Assembly: GCA_964627445.1 (NCBI GenBank)
Contig: CAZVJF010000008.1
Coordinates: 75,664 to 139,663, forward strand
Source: Luteibaculum sp964627445
GTDB taxonomy: Bacteria; Bacteroidota; Bacteroidia; Flavobacteriales_D; Luteibaculaceae
Length of the DNA: 64,000 bases
Reading direction: 5' to 3'
Translations under genes and position numbers: made by a program
The notes under the pieces: model-generated
Told to the model about the DNA's origin: nothing
The model's database searches: none
What the model saw: only the letters and a program-made list of their open reading frames with translations
In this document: piece by piece, positions 1 to 6,656 of the stretch
Layout of the letters: each line of letters begins with the position of its first letter
How positions within the stretch are numbered: position 1 is the stretch's first letter

Positions 1-258
1 GTGGACCAAAGCTTCACCTTGCACTACCGATGTGCACCAGGTTTTGTCTGTTAAGGCTGGATGCTGGAGTAGCGGAAAGGTGTTGAATTCGCGCAAGCGT
101 TCAATGGGCAGAAAAAGGTGTATGGTTTGGAAGGATGTAAGGAAAGTTACCAGGTGATCTTGCAACTGCTTTTCCTTGGTTTTAAAGGATGCAGCGCTCA
201 GCGCCAGCCTTTTTTGCTTGTAGCTTTTGCGCAGTGCTTTTTTATCCTGTCCAGCCAT
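1..258 (-). CDS. 5-formyltetrahydrofolate cyclo-ligase, N-terminal part (cut by window edge)
   Basis: The visible 86 codons read MAGQDKKALRKSYKQKR at the start, followed by a segment with HLFLPIERLREFNT. This matches the N-terminal half of 5-formyl-THF cyclo-ligase (MTHFS): a basic ATP-binding K-x3-R-x3-K-x-K-R start, then the FLPi-x3-E-x2-T substrate motif. The enzyme converts 5-formyl-THF to 5,10-methenyl-THF with ATP in the cytoplasm. The C-terminal half, including the glycine-rich ATP loop, lies outside the window. Its ATG shares one base with the TAA of the deacetylase upstream (TAATG), so the two are probably translationally coupled as the last genes of one operon. Confidence 0.82.
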   Translation of the reverse strand, partial: MAGQDKKALRKSYKQKRLALSAASFKTKEKQLQDHLVTFLTSFQTIHLFLPIERLREFNTFPLLQHPALTDKTWCTSVVQGEALVH

Positions 259-1160
259 TAAAAGAAAATTTCTTGTGCTAACCTGTAGGTGTTGGCGTGC
301 GCTTCAATAATCAATGCGATTTTTTCAGAATAACCTCCGCCCATAGAGCAGCATAGGGGTATGTCGTTGTCCTTGCAGTATTGCAGTACAATGCGGTCGC
401 GCTCTTTGCAACCCTGGATGCTCATACCCAGGCGGCCCAGTTTGTCACTTTCCAAGACATCCACCCCACACTGGTAAAACATAAAATCGGGTTCAAAAGC
501 ATCGGCATGCCGTTTAAACTCGCGGTCTAGTAGTGCTAAATAGGCCTCGTCTGTTATACCATCTTCCAGTGGCACGTCTCGATCCGATTGCTCTTTTCGC
601 AACGGGAAGTTGTTTTTACCATGCATGGAAAAAGTAAACACATTGGGGTTGTCTTTAAAAATTTCTGCGGTGCCGTTGCCCTGGTGCACATCCAAATCCA
701 CAATAAATATGCGCTTGCTGAAGCCGTTTTTCAATAGAAAGTTGGCGGCCATGGCATTGTCGTTGAGTAAGCAAAAACCCTCACCCAAATTGCTGTAAGC
801 GTGGTGTGTACCACCAGCAATATTCATGCTTACCCCAAAATTCAAGGCGTATTTTGCGCAGTCGATGGTGCCTTGCATAATGCGCGTTTCTCGTGTTATG
901 AGTTGCGGACTTAGCGGAAAACCAGTTCTGCGGATTTCTGACTTAGACAGCGATTGCGTGGCCAGCTTCTCCCAATAGGTAGCATCGTGCGTTAGCAGGA
1001 TGTCGCTGGTTTGGGCCAATCCCGGCTCAAAAAAGTTAGCGTGTTCTACGCTGCCCTCATGGAGTAGTTGCTCGGGTAGGAGCTCGTATTTCTCCATGGG
1101 GAAGCGGTGTCCTGGGGGTAGGGCATGGGCGTAATCGCGGTGCCAGGCAATTTTAAACAT
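258..1160 (-). CDS. histone deacetylase family protein (class II/AcuC-like amidohydrolase)
   Basis: This is a 300-residue single-domain protein, the normal length for bacterial HDAC-like deacetylases. The zinc-binding set is complete: the His pair H119-H120 in GGTHHAY, D155/D157/H159 in DLDVHQGNG, and D234 in CGVDVLESD. A glycine-rich GGGY (Tyr278) supplies the transition-state tyrosine. Such proteins remove acetyl groups from lysines (as AcuC does on acetyl-CoA synthetase) or from acetylpolyamines or other small acetylated substrates. The substrate cannot be told from sequence. It lies 4 nt after the DUF819 stop and overlaps the folate ligase by one base, so the three form an operon. No signal peptide is seen and it should be cytoplasmic. 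Confidence 0.9.
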   Translation of the reverse strand: MFKIAWHRDYAHALPPGHRFPMEKYELLPEQLLHEGSVEHANFFEPGLAQTSDILLTHDATYWEKLATQSLSKSEIRRTGFPLSPQLITRETRIMQGTIDCAKYALNFGVSMNIAGGTHHAYSNLGEGFCLLNDNAMAANFLLKNGFSKRIFIVDLDVHQGNGTAEIFKDNPNVFTFSMHGKNNFPLRKEQSDRDVPLEDGITDEAYLALLDREFKRHADAFEPDFMFYQCGVDVLESDKLGRLGMSIQGCKERDRIVLQYCKDNDIPLCCSMGGGYSEKIALIIEAHANTYRLAQEIFF

Positions 1161-1164
1161 GGTA

Positions 1165-2445
1165 TTAGTACGCTACAGTTTGCAACAATGTAGCACACAA
1201 AATAGCGCCAAATGTTCCCAAAGCGTAACCCAAAACAGCCAATAAAACGCCTACAGGTGCCAATGCAGGAGCAAAAGCACTGGCCACAACAGGTGCCGAT
1301 GCCGCACCACCTACGTTGGCCTGCGACCCTACTGCTACAAAGAAAAATGGGGCGCGGATAAACTTGGCTACAACCAGTAATACGATTACGTGAATGGCCA
1401 TCCAGATTAATCCGACCAAAATGAGATACTTAAATACTTGCCATTGGCTAATAAGCTCGGCTATATCCATTTTCATACCGATGGTAGCCACCAAGACGTA
1501 AATAAAAATGCCGCCAATTTTAGAAGCGCCATACCCCTCCATGTTACGAGCCTTGGTAAACGATAGTACTACGCCTATAGTGGTAGCAATAACCACGAGC
1601 CAAAAGAACCCGCTTCCGATGGAGGTAATGTATTTCCAGCCCGAATCGGGATTCCCGCTGGTTTTTTGGGCTATAAAGTCGCTTAATCCGGGTGCAATGC
1701 TGTCCGACAGCAAATGCGCGATACCCACACCACCAAAGATGAGTGCCAACAGCAACATTAAGTTGGTCATGGTGGGAATTTTGGCAATTTGTGCATGGTA
1801 ATCCTCTACCTTTTTGCGTAGCGATTCTATGGCCGAGGTATCGGATTTTAGCAGCTTGTCAATTTTTTCACTACGGCCTGCCCAGTACAGCAGAAAGGCC
1901 ATCCAAATATTGGCTACAAAAACATCGACCACGATCATTGCTGAAAATAAGGTGTCGCTGGCACCATAGATTTCCTTCATAGCAGTTTGGTTGGCACCTC
2001 CTCCAATCCAACTTCCAGCCACCGTGGCCAAACCCCGCCAGATGGCATTGGCACCTTCACCGCCCACGGCTTCAGGGGCAAAAGAGCCTACGATGGCCAG
2101 TGCAACTGGTCCTCCAATAACAATACCTAGGGTGGCGGTAACAAACATAATGATGGCTTTGGGGCCTAAATTGAGCACGGCTTGCAAGTCTATAGAAAGA
2201 CACAGCAGGATAAGGGCAGCTGGCAGCAAATACCGCGATGCAATGAAGTACAAGTTGCTTTCATCGCCACTAATAATACCCACGCTGTTAAAGATGGCTG
2301 GAAGGAAGTAGCATAGTAAGAGGGCTGGGACTACGTTGTAAAACTTTTTCCAGAATTTGTGCTGCGATTGGTTGGTGTAAAAAACAAAACCTAGCAGCGC
2401 CATAAGCAGTCCTAAGACAACGGCATCGTTGGTAATCAGTGGCAT
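1165..2445 (-). CDS. DUF819 family polytopic membrane protein
   Basis: A 426-residue very hydrophobic protein with about ten or more membrane segments and glycine-rich loops such as GGGANQTAMKEI and VGSQANVGGAASAPV. It matches the DUF819 family (YjcL-like), which has two inverted transporter-like repeats with GGxANxxA motifs, one per half. Transport function is presumed and no substrate is known. The reading frame stays open up to 2529, but I place the start at the ATG at 2445. The upstream part lacks a membrane-protein-like start and overlaps a promoter (2460-2490) reading into this gene. The deacetylase follows 4 nt downstream. Confidence 0.8.
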   Translation of the reverse strand: MPLITNDAVVLGLLMALLGFVFYTNQSQHKFWKKFYNVVPALLLCYFLPAIFNSVGIISGDESNLYFIASRYLLPAALILLCLSIDLQAVLNLGPKAIIMFVTATLGIVIGGPVALAIVGSFAPEAVGGEGANAIWRGLATVAGSWIGGGANQTAMKEIYGASDTLFSAMIVVDVFVANIWMAFLLYWAGRSEKIDKLLKSDTSAIESLRKKVEDYHAQIAKIPTMTNLMLLLALIFGGVGIAHLLSDSIAPGLSDFIAQKTSGNPDSGWKYITSIGSGFFWLVVIATTIGVVLSFTKARNMEGYGASKIGGIFIYVLVATIGMKMDIAELISQWQVFKYLILVGLIWMAIHVIVLLVVAKFIRAPFFFVAVGSQANVGGAASAPVVASAFAPALAPVGVLLAVLGYALGTFGAILCATLLQTVAY

Positions 2446-2459
2446 GAAAAAAATTTTGG

Positions 2460-2490
2460 GCAATTTAAGTGAATAGCCGCAAAGGGCAAG
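2460..2490 (-). promoter_or_regulatory. Bacteroidota-type promoter for the DUF819-deacetylase-folate ligase operon
   Basis: On the minus strand the sequence reads CTTG, 19 bases, TAAATTGC, close to the TTTG-N19-TAnnTTTG consensus of Bacteroidota sigma-A promoters. The -7 box ends 14 bases before the ATG at 2445. Its -33 box directly abuts the -33 box of the divergent ABC promoter (2491-2521). Confidence 0.5.
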
Positions 2491-2521
2491 TTTGTGGAAA
2501 CCTCCCGAGCCACTACCTTTG
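2491..2521 (+). promoter_or_regulatory. Bacteroidota-type promoter for the ABC exporter genes
   Basis: TTTG (2491-2494), exactly 19 bases, then TACCTTTG (2514-2521): a perfect match to the Bacteroidota consensus. Transcription should start near 2527. This rules out the GTG at 2494 as the start of the ABC ATPase, because that codon lies in the -33 box. Confidence 0.72.
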
Positions 2522-2541
2522 AAACGCAAATATTTACGGCC

Positions 2542-3162
2542 TTGACCACCACGCTTTTACTACAGGATTTTTCGCACCAATACCCAGGTGGCGGGGTACT
2601 CCAATATCCCAATTTGAGTTTATTGCCTGGAGAAAACTTGCTTATTCAAGGCAGTTCAGGATCTGGAAAAAGTACTTTACTGCACCTTATTTTAGGCGTA
2701 CTCCCCGCTCAAAAACCAGGGTTGTGGGTGCTGGGCGAAACTATGCAAGGCTTAAAAGAATCGGCAGGAAATGCGCTCCGCAAAAACAAAGTAGCCTTTG
2801 TGCCACAGCGCCCATTTTTCATAAAATCGCTTACGCTGCAAGAAAATCTGGCATGGGCTGGAATACCGCTATCCGGGACACAAGAAACCACCGATGTTCT
2901 GGGAGTAACCGAGCTGTTGGATAAATACCCAGAAGCGCTAAGTCTGGGACAACTGCAGCGTATGGCTATTGCCAAAGGCGTCTTGGCTAAGAAACCCGTA
3001 TTGCTACTAGACGAGCCCACTTCCAGCCTGGACCCCGAAAATGCGGCACGGGTAAAGGAAGTGCTGCTTCCGCTGATGGCAGATTCGAAAACCTCGGTTA
3101 TTGCAGTGTCGCATGATGTGGGCCTGGAGCAATGGGGTTTTACTAAAACGATGAAGCTATGA
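2542..3162 (+). CDS. ABC transporter ATP-binding protein (LolD/MacB-type)
   Basis: About 206 residues of ABC ATPase. Walker A is GSSGSGKST (residues 37-45 from the chosen start). The Q-loop lies in FVPQRPF, the signature is a variant LSLGQ, Walker B is LLLDEPTSSLD, and the switch histidine is in AVSHD. The reading frame is open from a GTG at 2494, but a strong promoter covers that codon. The TTG at 2542, giving MTTTLLLQDFSHQ, is the best remaining in-frame start; this is inferred. It overlaps the permease by 4 nt (ATGA). With that partner it should form a MacB/LolCDE-like mechanotransmission exporter rather than a channel-type importer. Confidence 0.85.
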   Translation: MTTTLLLQDFSHQYPGGGVLQYPNLSLLPGENLLIQGSSGSGKSTLLHLILGVLPAQKPGLWVLGETMQGLKESAGNALRKNKVAFVPQRPFFIKSLTLQENLAWAGIPLSGTQETTDVLGVTELLDKYPEALSLGQLQRMAIAKGVLAKKPVLLLDEPTSSLDPENAARVKEVLLPLMADSKTSVIAVSHDVGLEQWGFTKTMKL

Positions 3163-4349
3163 ATGCACTGCGTTTTGCCTTAAAGCAAGCGGTACGAAAT
3201 GTATGGGGCTTCGGTTTGGTGGTGCTGTTTGCCACCTTGGCAGGATTGTCTTTTTTATTGGGAGAGCAGCTACAAACCCAAACCGAAAAGCAACTGATTA
3301 AAAATATATCGGGGGTAGATATTGTGGTTGGAGCTAAGGGGAGTCCCTTGCAGCTCATCTTGTCTACCCTGTTTTTTATGGACAACCCTACGGGCAATAT
3401 TCCCGCAGGTGTTGCTAAACAGTACGCAAGGAACCCTATGGTAGAAAGCGTACTCCCGCTGGCTTTGGGCAATAGCTACCAGGGCCACCGTTTGGTAGGA
3501 AGCGATACTGCGTTTTTGTCGTTTTATCATGCAGAAATAGCAAGTGGAACTGTTTATCAAGCTCCGTTTGAGTTGGTCATAGGGGCTCAAGTTGCCAGCC
3601 AGCGCGGTTTAAACCTGGGCGATGAAGTGGTTACCCAACACGGCATGTCGCAAGCGGCAGCGGAACATCACCACGATGCGCACCCATACTTGGTAAAAGG
3701 TATTTTGGAGCCTTGCAATTGCCCAGCCGACAACGTGTTGTTTACAGCGGTGCAGTCCATTACGGACGCGCATAGCCACGGTCACAACCACGATTCCGAA
3801 CAAGAAATAACCGCCTTGTTACTTCGGTGCAAAAATGCCTTGAGTAAGCTACAGCTTCCACGCACTATTAATGAGAACACTACGCTGCAGGCCGCTATTC
3901 CGAGTATCGAGGTCGATCGTTTATTGGGGTTAACCTCGGGCGCATTTCAGGCCTTAGGCTTTTTCTCGGGCTTGTTTTATTTGGTGTGTGTGCTGGCCAT
4001 GGTAGCCGCGTTTATGTCGCGCTTTAAAGAGCGCCAACGCGATGCTGTTTTGTTGCGATTGGAGGGCTACTCTTCGGGTCAAGTGCAAAGACTTATCCTT
4101 ACCGAAGCACTATTGATGATAGCGGTTGCTGTGCTATGTATTGCCGTTTTTTATCCATGCTTAAGCTGGATTTTAGAAAATGGTGTGCTCGCTGGCTACG
4201 GTTTACAATTGGCGTTGTGGCCCGAAATATTATCCTTGTTTGCCTGCGTGGGAGGTCTGCTTGTTGCGGCCCTTATTTCTTGGTTTATCCTGTGGTTGCG
4301 CTTTCGCAAAATGTCTATCCAGGAGGTGCTGGCGCGCGAGGCTTACTAG
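3159..4349 (+). CDS. FtsX-like ABC permease with His-rich extracytoplasmic loop
   Basis: A 396-residue permease with one N-terminal membrane segment (about 13-33), a large extracytoplasmic domain, and three C-terminal segments (about 262-286, 312-334, 357-381). This is the FtsX/MacB architecture. The segment GVDIVVGAKGSPLQL followed by NPTGNIP resembles the permease of the PA4063-4066 type operons of Pseudomonas, which are reported as zinc (Zur) responsive. The periplasmic domain holds a His-rich loop (H161, H170-172, H175), a CNC pair (C186, C188) and HSHGHNH (205-211), suggesting metal binding. No Zur box was recognised upstream. Its TAG stop interlocks with the stop of the convergent T9SS protein in CTAG (4346-4349). 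Specificity remains inference. Confidence 0.85.
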   Translation: MNALRFALKQAVRNVWGFGLVVLFATLAGLSFLLGEQLQTQTEKQLIKNISGVDIVVGAKGSPLQLILSTLFFMDNPTGNIPAGVAKQYARNPMVESVLPLALGNSYQGHRLVGSDTAFLSFYHAEIASGTVYQAPFELVIGAQVASQRGLNLGDEVVTQHGMSQAAAEHHHDAHPYLVKGILEPCNCPADNVLFTAVQSITDAHSHGHNHDSEQEITALLLRCKNALSKLQLPRTINENTTLQAAIPSIEVDRLLGLTSGAFQALGFFSGLFYLVCVLAMVAAFMSRFKERQRDAVLLRLEGYSSGQVQRLILTEALLMIAVAVLCIAVFYPCLSWILENGVLAGYGLQLALWPEILSLFACVGGLLVAALISWFILWLRFRKMSIQEVLAREAY

Positions 4350-6391
4350 CGCACCAAGGCTACGTGGCCCACTTCTATGCGCTTATTAATTTGGCTGTTG
4401 AAGGAGTTGTCTATTTCCAGTCGCCAAACGTAAATTCCTACCGGGGAATCTGTGCCTTTTGGGCCTTTGCCGTTCCAAGCTTCTCCTGGGGTATCGCTAA
4501 AAAATACTTCTTGCCCCCAGCGGTTATAAATTCTAAAGTCGTAGTCTTCTACGAACACGGTTACGGGAAGGAAAAAGTCGTTGGTGCCATCGCCATTGGG
4601 GGTAAAAGCGTTGGGAACCCAAACTTCGGGTGCGCAAAATTCCGTGACTTCGGCTGTTGCCGTTCGTCTGCAACCCAAGGGGGTAACACCACTAACACTG
4701 TACGTATCTATATCGCCTACGGTAATGCTTAGCGTGGTGTCCTCGGTAGACCATAAAATATCCGTAATGCTGTCGCGTGGGTTTAAAGCCAGCGTAGTAC
4801 TGTCGTTGTCATTGGTACAGATGATACGTGGACTTTGCAGATCTATAAAAACCGTATCAAAGGTTACTTCTATGGTTTCTACATCCGTAGGGCAACCCGC
4901 CTCGTTTGCCGAAACGGTGTAGCGCCCTGTTTCGGTTACGTTAATAAACGCCTGTCCAAGGTTATTCGCGTTCCAATCGTAGGTTCTAGCGGGTTGTTCC
5001 TCGGCACAAGGGTCTCGGAAAAGGGTGGGTGCAATGCGAAAGGAGCTGGCAGCGCATACCAAAACTTCAGGTGGAAGCGACACCAGATTACAGTTTCTGT
5101 TACTGCAGAATTCGGTTGGATTGGGGTTGAGCACCTGCTCTTGTATGCTGTAGGGTAGCGAGTATGCTATACCAGGTTGGATGTTGGAAGCAAAAGCCGG
5201 ATTGTAGCGCAATCCGTTGTTAAATGTGGTTACTACGGCTGCCGTGTCTGCGCAAAAACTTTGTAGACCCGTGTCGAGTTTGCTAAAAACCGGTTGGTTG
5301 AGGTTGATATCTACCGCAGCCATTAAAAATTTACCGCCGCAAATACCCGAGGCAGAAACACTGCTTAGTTCCAACTGAACATCGCGAATGCGAACCGTAT
5401 CGGTTATTTGTAATAGGGCCGTATCTACTTTAAAAAAGCAGGGATTGTTGTTGGTGCTGGTTGCTAAAACGATATCGCCTCCTCGGGTCAAGGTAAGGTT
5501 GCCAAAACGTCCTTGTGCTAAACCTAGGTTTCGGAAGGTTCTAAAATCTGCATCCAACACTTTGAGTGCAACCGCGGTGTCGGGGCGGTTAAAAGGCGTT
5601 CCTGCCAAAAGCCACCGTTGTTGTGGAAGTGGAATAACCGCCAGCAAGCGCTCAAAACAGTTAGGGCCTGCGCAGCGCCACGTTTGCTCTGCCAACAAGG
5701 TGTCGTTAAAGTGTATGATTTTATCCCTATCCCACCAGTATAGGCTGCTATCGGTTGCCGGTACGGTAATTCCTGGCTCTAAGCTAGGGTTTAAAAAGAG
5801 TGCTGTGTCTATAGTGAGGGTGTCGGTTAGGGAAAGCAGTACTTGCCACTCGTTGGAAACGGCAACATCGTTTCGGAACACTGTAAGCGGAATGAAATAA
5901 TTACCTGAATCGCTTAAGAAAGGGGTTCCTGCGGCTTCCACGCTACCATTAGAAAAGCGTATTTCTGCTTGTCGGGTTAATACGGTGTCCGCATTAAACA
6001 AGGCTAAGTATAAAGCGTCTAGGCTATCGCCTTGAACGGGAGCAAGGTCATTGATCTTTCTTCCACCCAGCAAAATACCATTGCCACTATTGTAAGTGAA
6101 GTCGAGGCTTACAGGGTCTGGAAATTGCAGTTGCTTAGCGGCTTCAAAATTGCCCAAGTGATCGTGAAGAAACAGGTTGATATCGGAAGTAAAGTTTCCG
6201 CTAGCCACACCTGGTATTAAGCTCACTACCTTGTCGTTTCGGGTAATGGTGCTATAACTGCGACTGTTCTGAGGTGGGTTAACCGTAATGTCGTAGCGCG
6301 TTATAAATGCATCGGGTGGAGGGGTTTGGCTCCAAATAAGAACTGGAAATAATAGGAAAAAGCAGAATAATAGGGTAGCAAGTCTGGGCAT
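4346..6391 (-). CDS. large secreted protein with T9SS type B (gliding-motility-associated) C-terminal domain
   Basis: A 681-residue protein with a signal peptide (LLFCFFLLFPVLIWSQ). The long body holds beta-propeller-like repeats in which NADT, DT and tryptophan strands recur, then a region of paired cysteines around residues 430-470. The C terminus carries the classic type B sorting domain: VPNAFTPNGDGTND, then FRIYNRWGQEVF and SPVGIYVWRLE. Proteins of this class are exported by the type IX system and attached to, or released from, the cell surface in gliding and biofilm-forming Bacteroidota. The mature function is not recognisable. A -7 box (6396-6403) lies only 4 bases before the ATG, so the mRNA may be leaderless. 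Confidence 0.88.
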   Translation of the reverse strand: MPRLATLLFCFFLLFPVLIWSQTPPPDAFITRYDITVNPPQNSRSYSTITRNDKVVSLIPGVASGNFTSDINLFLHDHLGNFEAAKQLQFPDPVSLDFTYNSGNGILLGGRKINDLAPVQGDSLDALYLALFNADTVLTRQAEIRFSNGSVEAAGTPFLSDSGNYFIPLTVFRNDVAVSNEWQVLLSLTDTLTIDTALFLNPSLEPGITVPATDSSLYWWDRDKIIHFNDTLLAEQTWRCAGPNCFERLLAVIPLPQQRWLLAGTPFNRPDTAVALKVLDADFRTFRNLGLAQGRFGNLTLTRGGDIVLATSTNNNPCFFKVDTALLQITDTVRIRDVQLELSSVSASGICGGKFLMAAVDINLNQPVFSKLDTGLQSFCADTAAVVTTFNNGLRYNPAFASNIQPGIAYSLPYSIQEQVLNPNPTEFCSNRNCNLVSLPPEVLVCAASSFRIAPTLFRDPCAEEQPARTYDWNANNLGQAFINVTETGRYTVSANEAGCPTDVETIEVTFDTVFIDLQSPRIICTNDNDSTTLALNPRDSITDILWSTEDTTLSITVGDIDTYSVSGVTPLGCRRTATAEVTEFCAPEVWVPNAFTPNGDGTNDFFLPVTVFVEDYDFRIYNRWGQEVFFSDTPGEAWNGKGPKGTDSPVGIYVWRLEIDNSFNSQINKRIEVGHVALVR

Positions 6392-6395
6392 CGGT

Positions 6396-6403
6396 CAAAT
6401 TTA
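6396..6403 (-). promoter_or_regulatory. -7 element TAAATTTG upstream of the T9SS type B gene
   Basis: The minus strand reads TAAATTTG, matching TAnnTTTG, four bases before the ATG at 6391. No TTTG is seen at the expected -33 distance. If used, the transcript would begin at or next to the start codon. Confidence 0.4.
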
Positions 6404-6482
6404 TAATAACTATCGCAGAAGTAGAACGCAAATTAAATTAAGGTAATAGCAAATTAACAGATTAAAATTTCTTTAAATAGAG

Positions 6483-6512
6483 TTTGTGGTTTATGAAATA
6501 GAATTATATTTG
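6483..6512 (+). promoter_or_regulatory. trp operon promoter
   Basis: TTTG (6483-6486), 18 bases, TATATTTG (6505-6512): a strong Bacteroidota promoter. The predicted transcription start near 6518 lies only a few bases before the leader-peptide ATG at 6524, as expected for an attenuator leader. Confidence 0.7.
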
Positions 6513-6523
6513 CTGCAGGGATT

Positions 6524-6580
6524 ATGGATTACACAATGGTAAATACTTTAAAGTGGCGCAGCGAACTTCCTGAAGTTTAA
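6524..6580 (+). CDS. trpL: putative trp leader peptide (18 residues, one Trp codon)
   Basis: A short ORF, MDYTMVNTLKWRSELPEV, begins just after the trp promoter and ends 25 bases before an intrinsic terminator upstream of trpE. It has one Trp codon (TGG 6554-6556) placed immediately before the GCAGC that forms part of the 5' arm of the leader hairpin. This is where a stalled ribosome would control folding. Classical trp leaders carry two or more Trp codons, so a single one is unusual. Function is inferred from position and RNA pairing, not from similarity. Confidence 0.6.
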   Translation: MDYTMVNTLKWRSELPEV

Positions 6581-6641
6581 GCTGCTACTTTAACATTACC
6601 TTGTAAAGGCGAATTGTGAGCAGCAATTCGCCTTTTTTTTT
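6538..6641 (+). promoter_or_regulatory. trp attenuator: mutually exclusive leader hairpins
   Basis: The leader hairpin pairs GGTAA (6538-6542) with TTACC (6596-6600), TTAAAGT (6548-6554) with ACTTTAA (6587-6593), GCAGC (6558-6562) with GCTGC (6581-6585), and AACTTC (6564-6569) with GAAGTT (6572-6577). If a ribosome stalls at TGG 6554, the freed 3' arm can instead pair CTTTA (6588-6592) with TAAAG (6604-6608) and GCTGCT (6581-6586) with AGCAGC (6619-6624). Both would take bases from the terminator. This is the classical 1:2 / 2:3 / 3:4 logic. Confidence 0.65.
6605..6641 (+). terminator. intrinsic terminator of the trp attenuator
   Basis: AAAGGCGAATTG (6605-6616), a 7-base loop, then its exact complement (6624-6635) running into a T tract to 6641. 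The stem is perfect and lies 16 bases before the trpE ATG, so it must be an attenuator rather than the end of another gene. Confidence 0.9.
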
Positions 6642-6656
6642 GAATCAAATTAAGCA

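Noticed and set aside
2494..2541. GTG at 2494 as start of the ABC ATPase
   Set aside because: It lies in the -33 box of a perfect promoter and would add 16 residues not typical of the family.
4136..4732. Plus-strand 198-codon frame across the permease/T9SS protein junction
   Set aside because: It is out of frame with the permease and antisense to the conserved type B sorting domain; it has no domain-like pattern.
6605..6641. Terminator of the T9SS type B gene
   Set aside because: That gene is on the opposite strand and starts at 6391. The hairpin lies between the trp promoter and trpE with its T tract on the plus strand.
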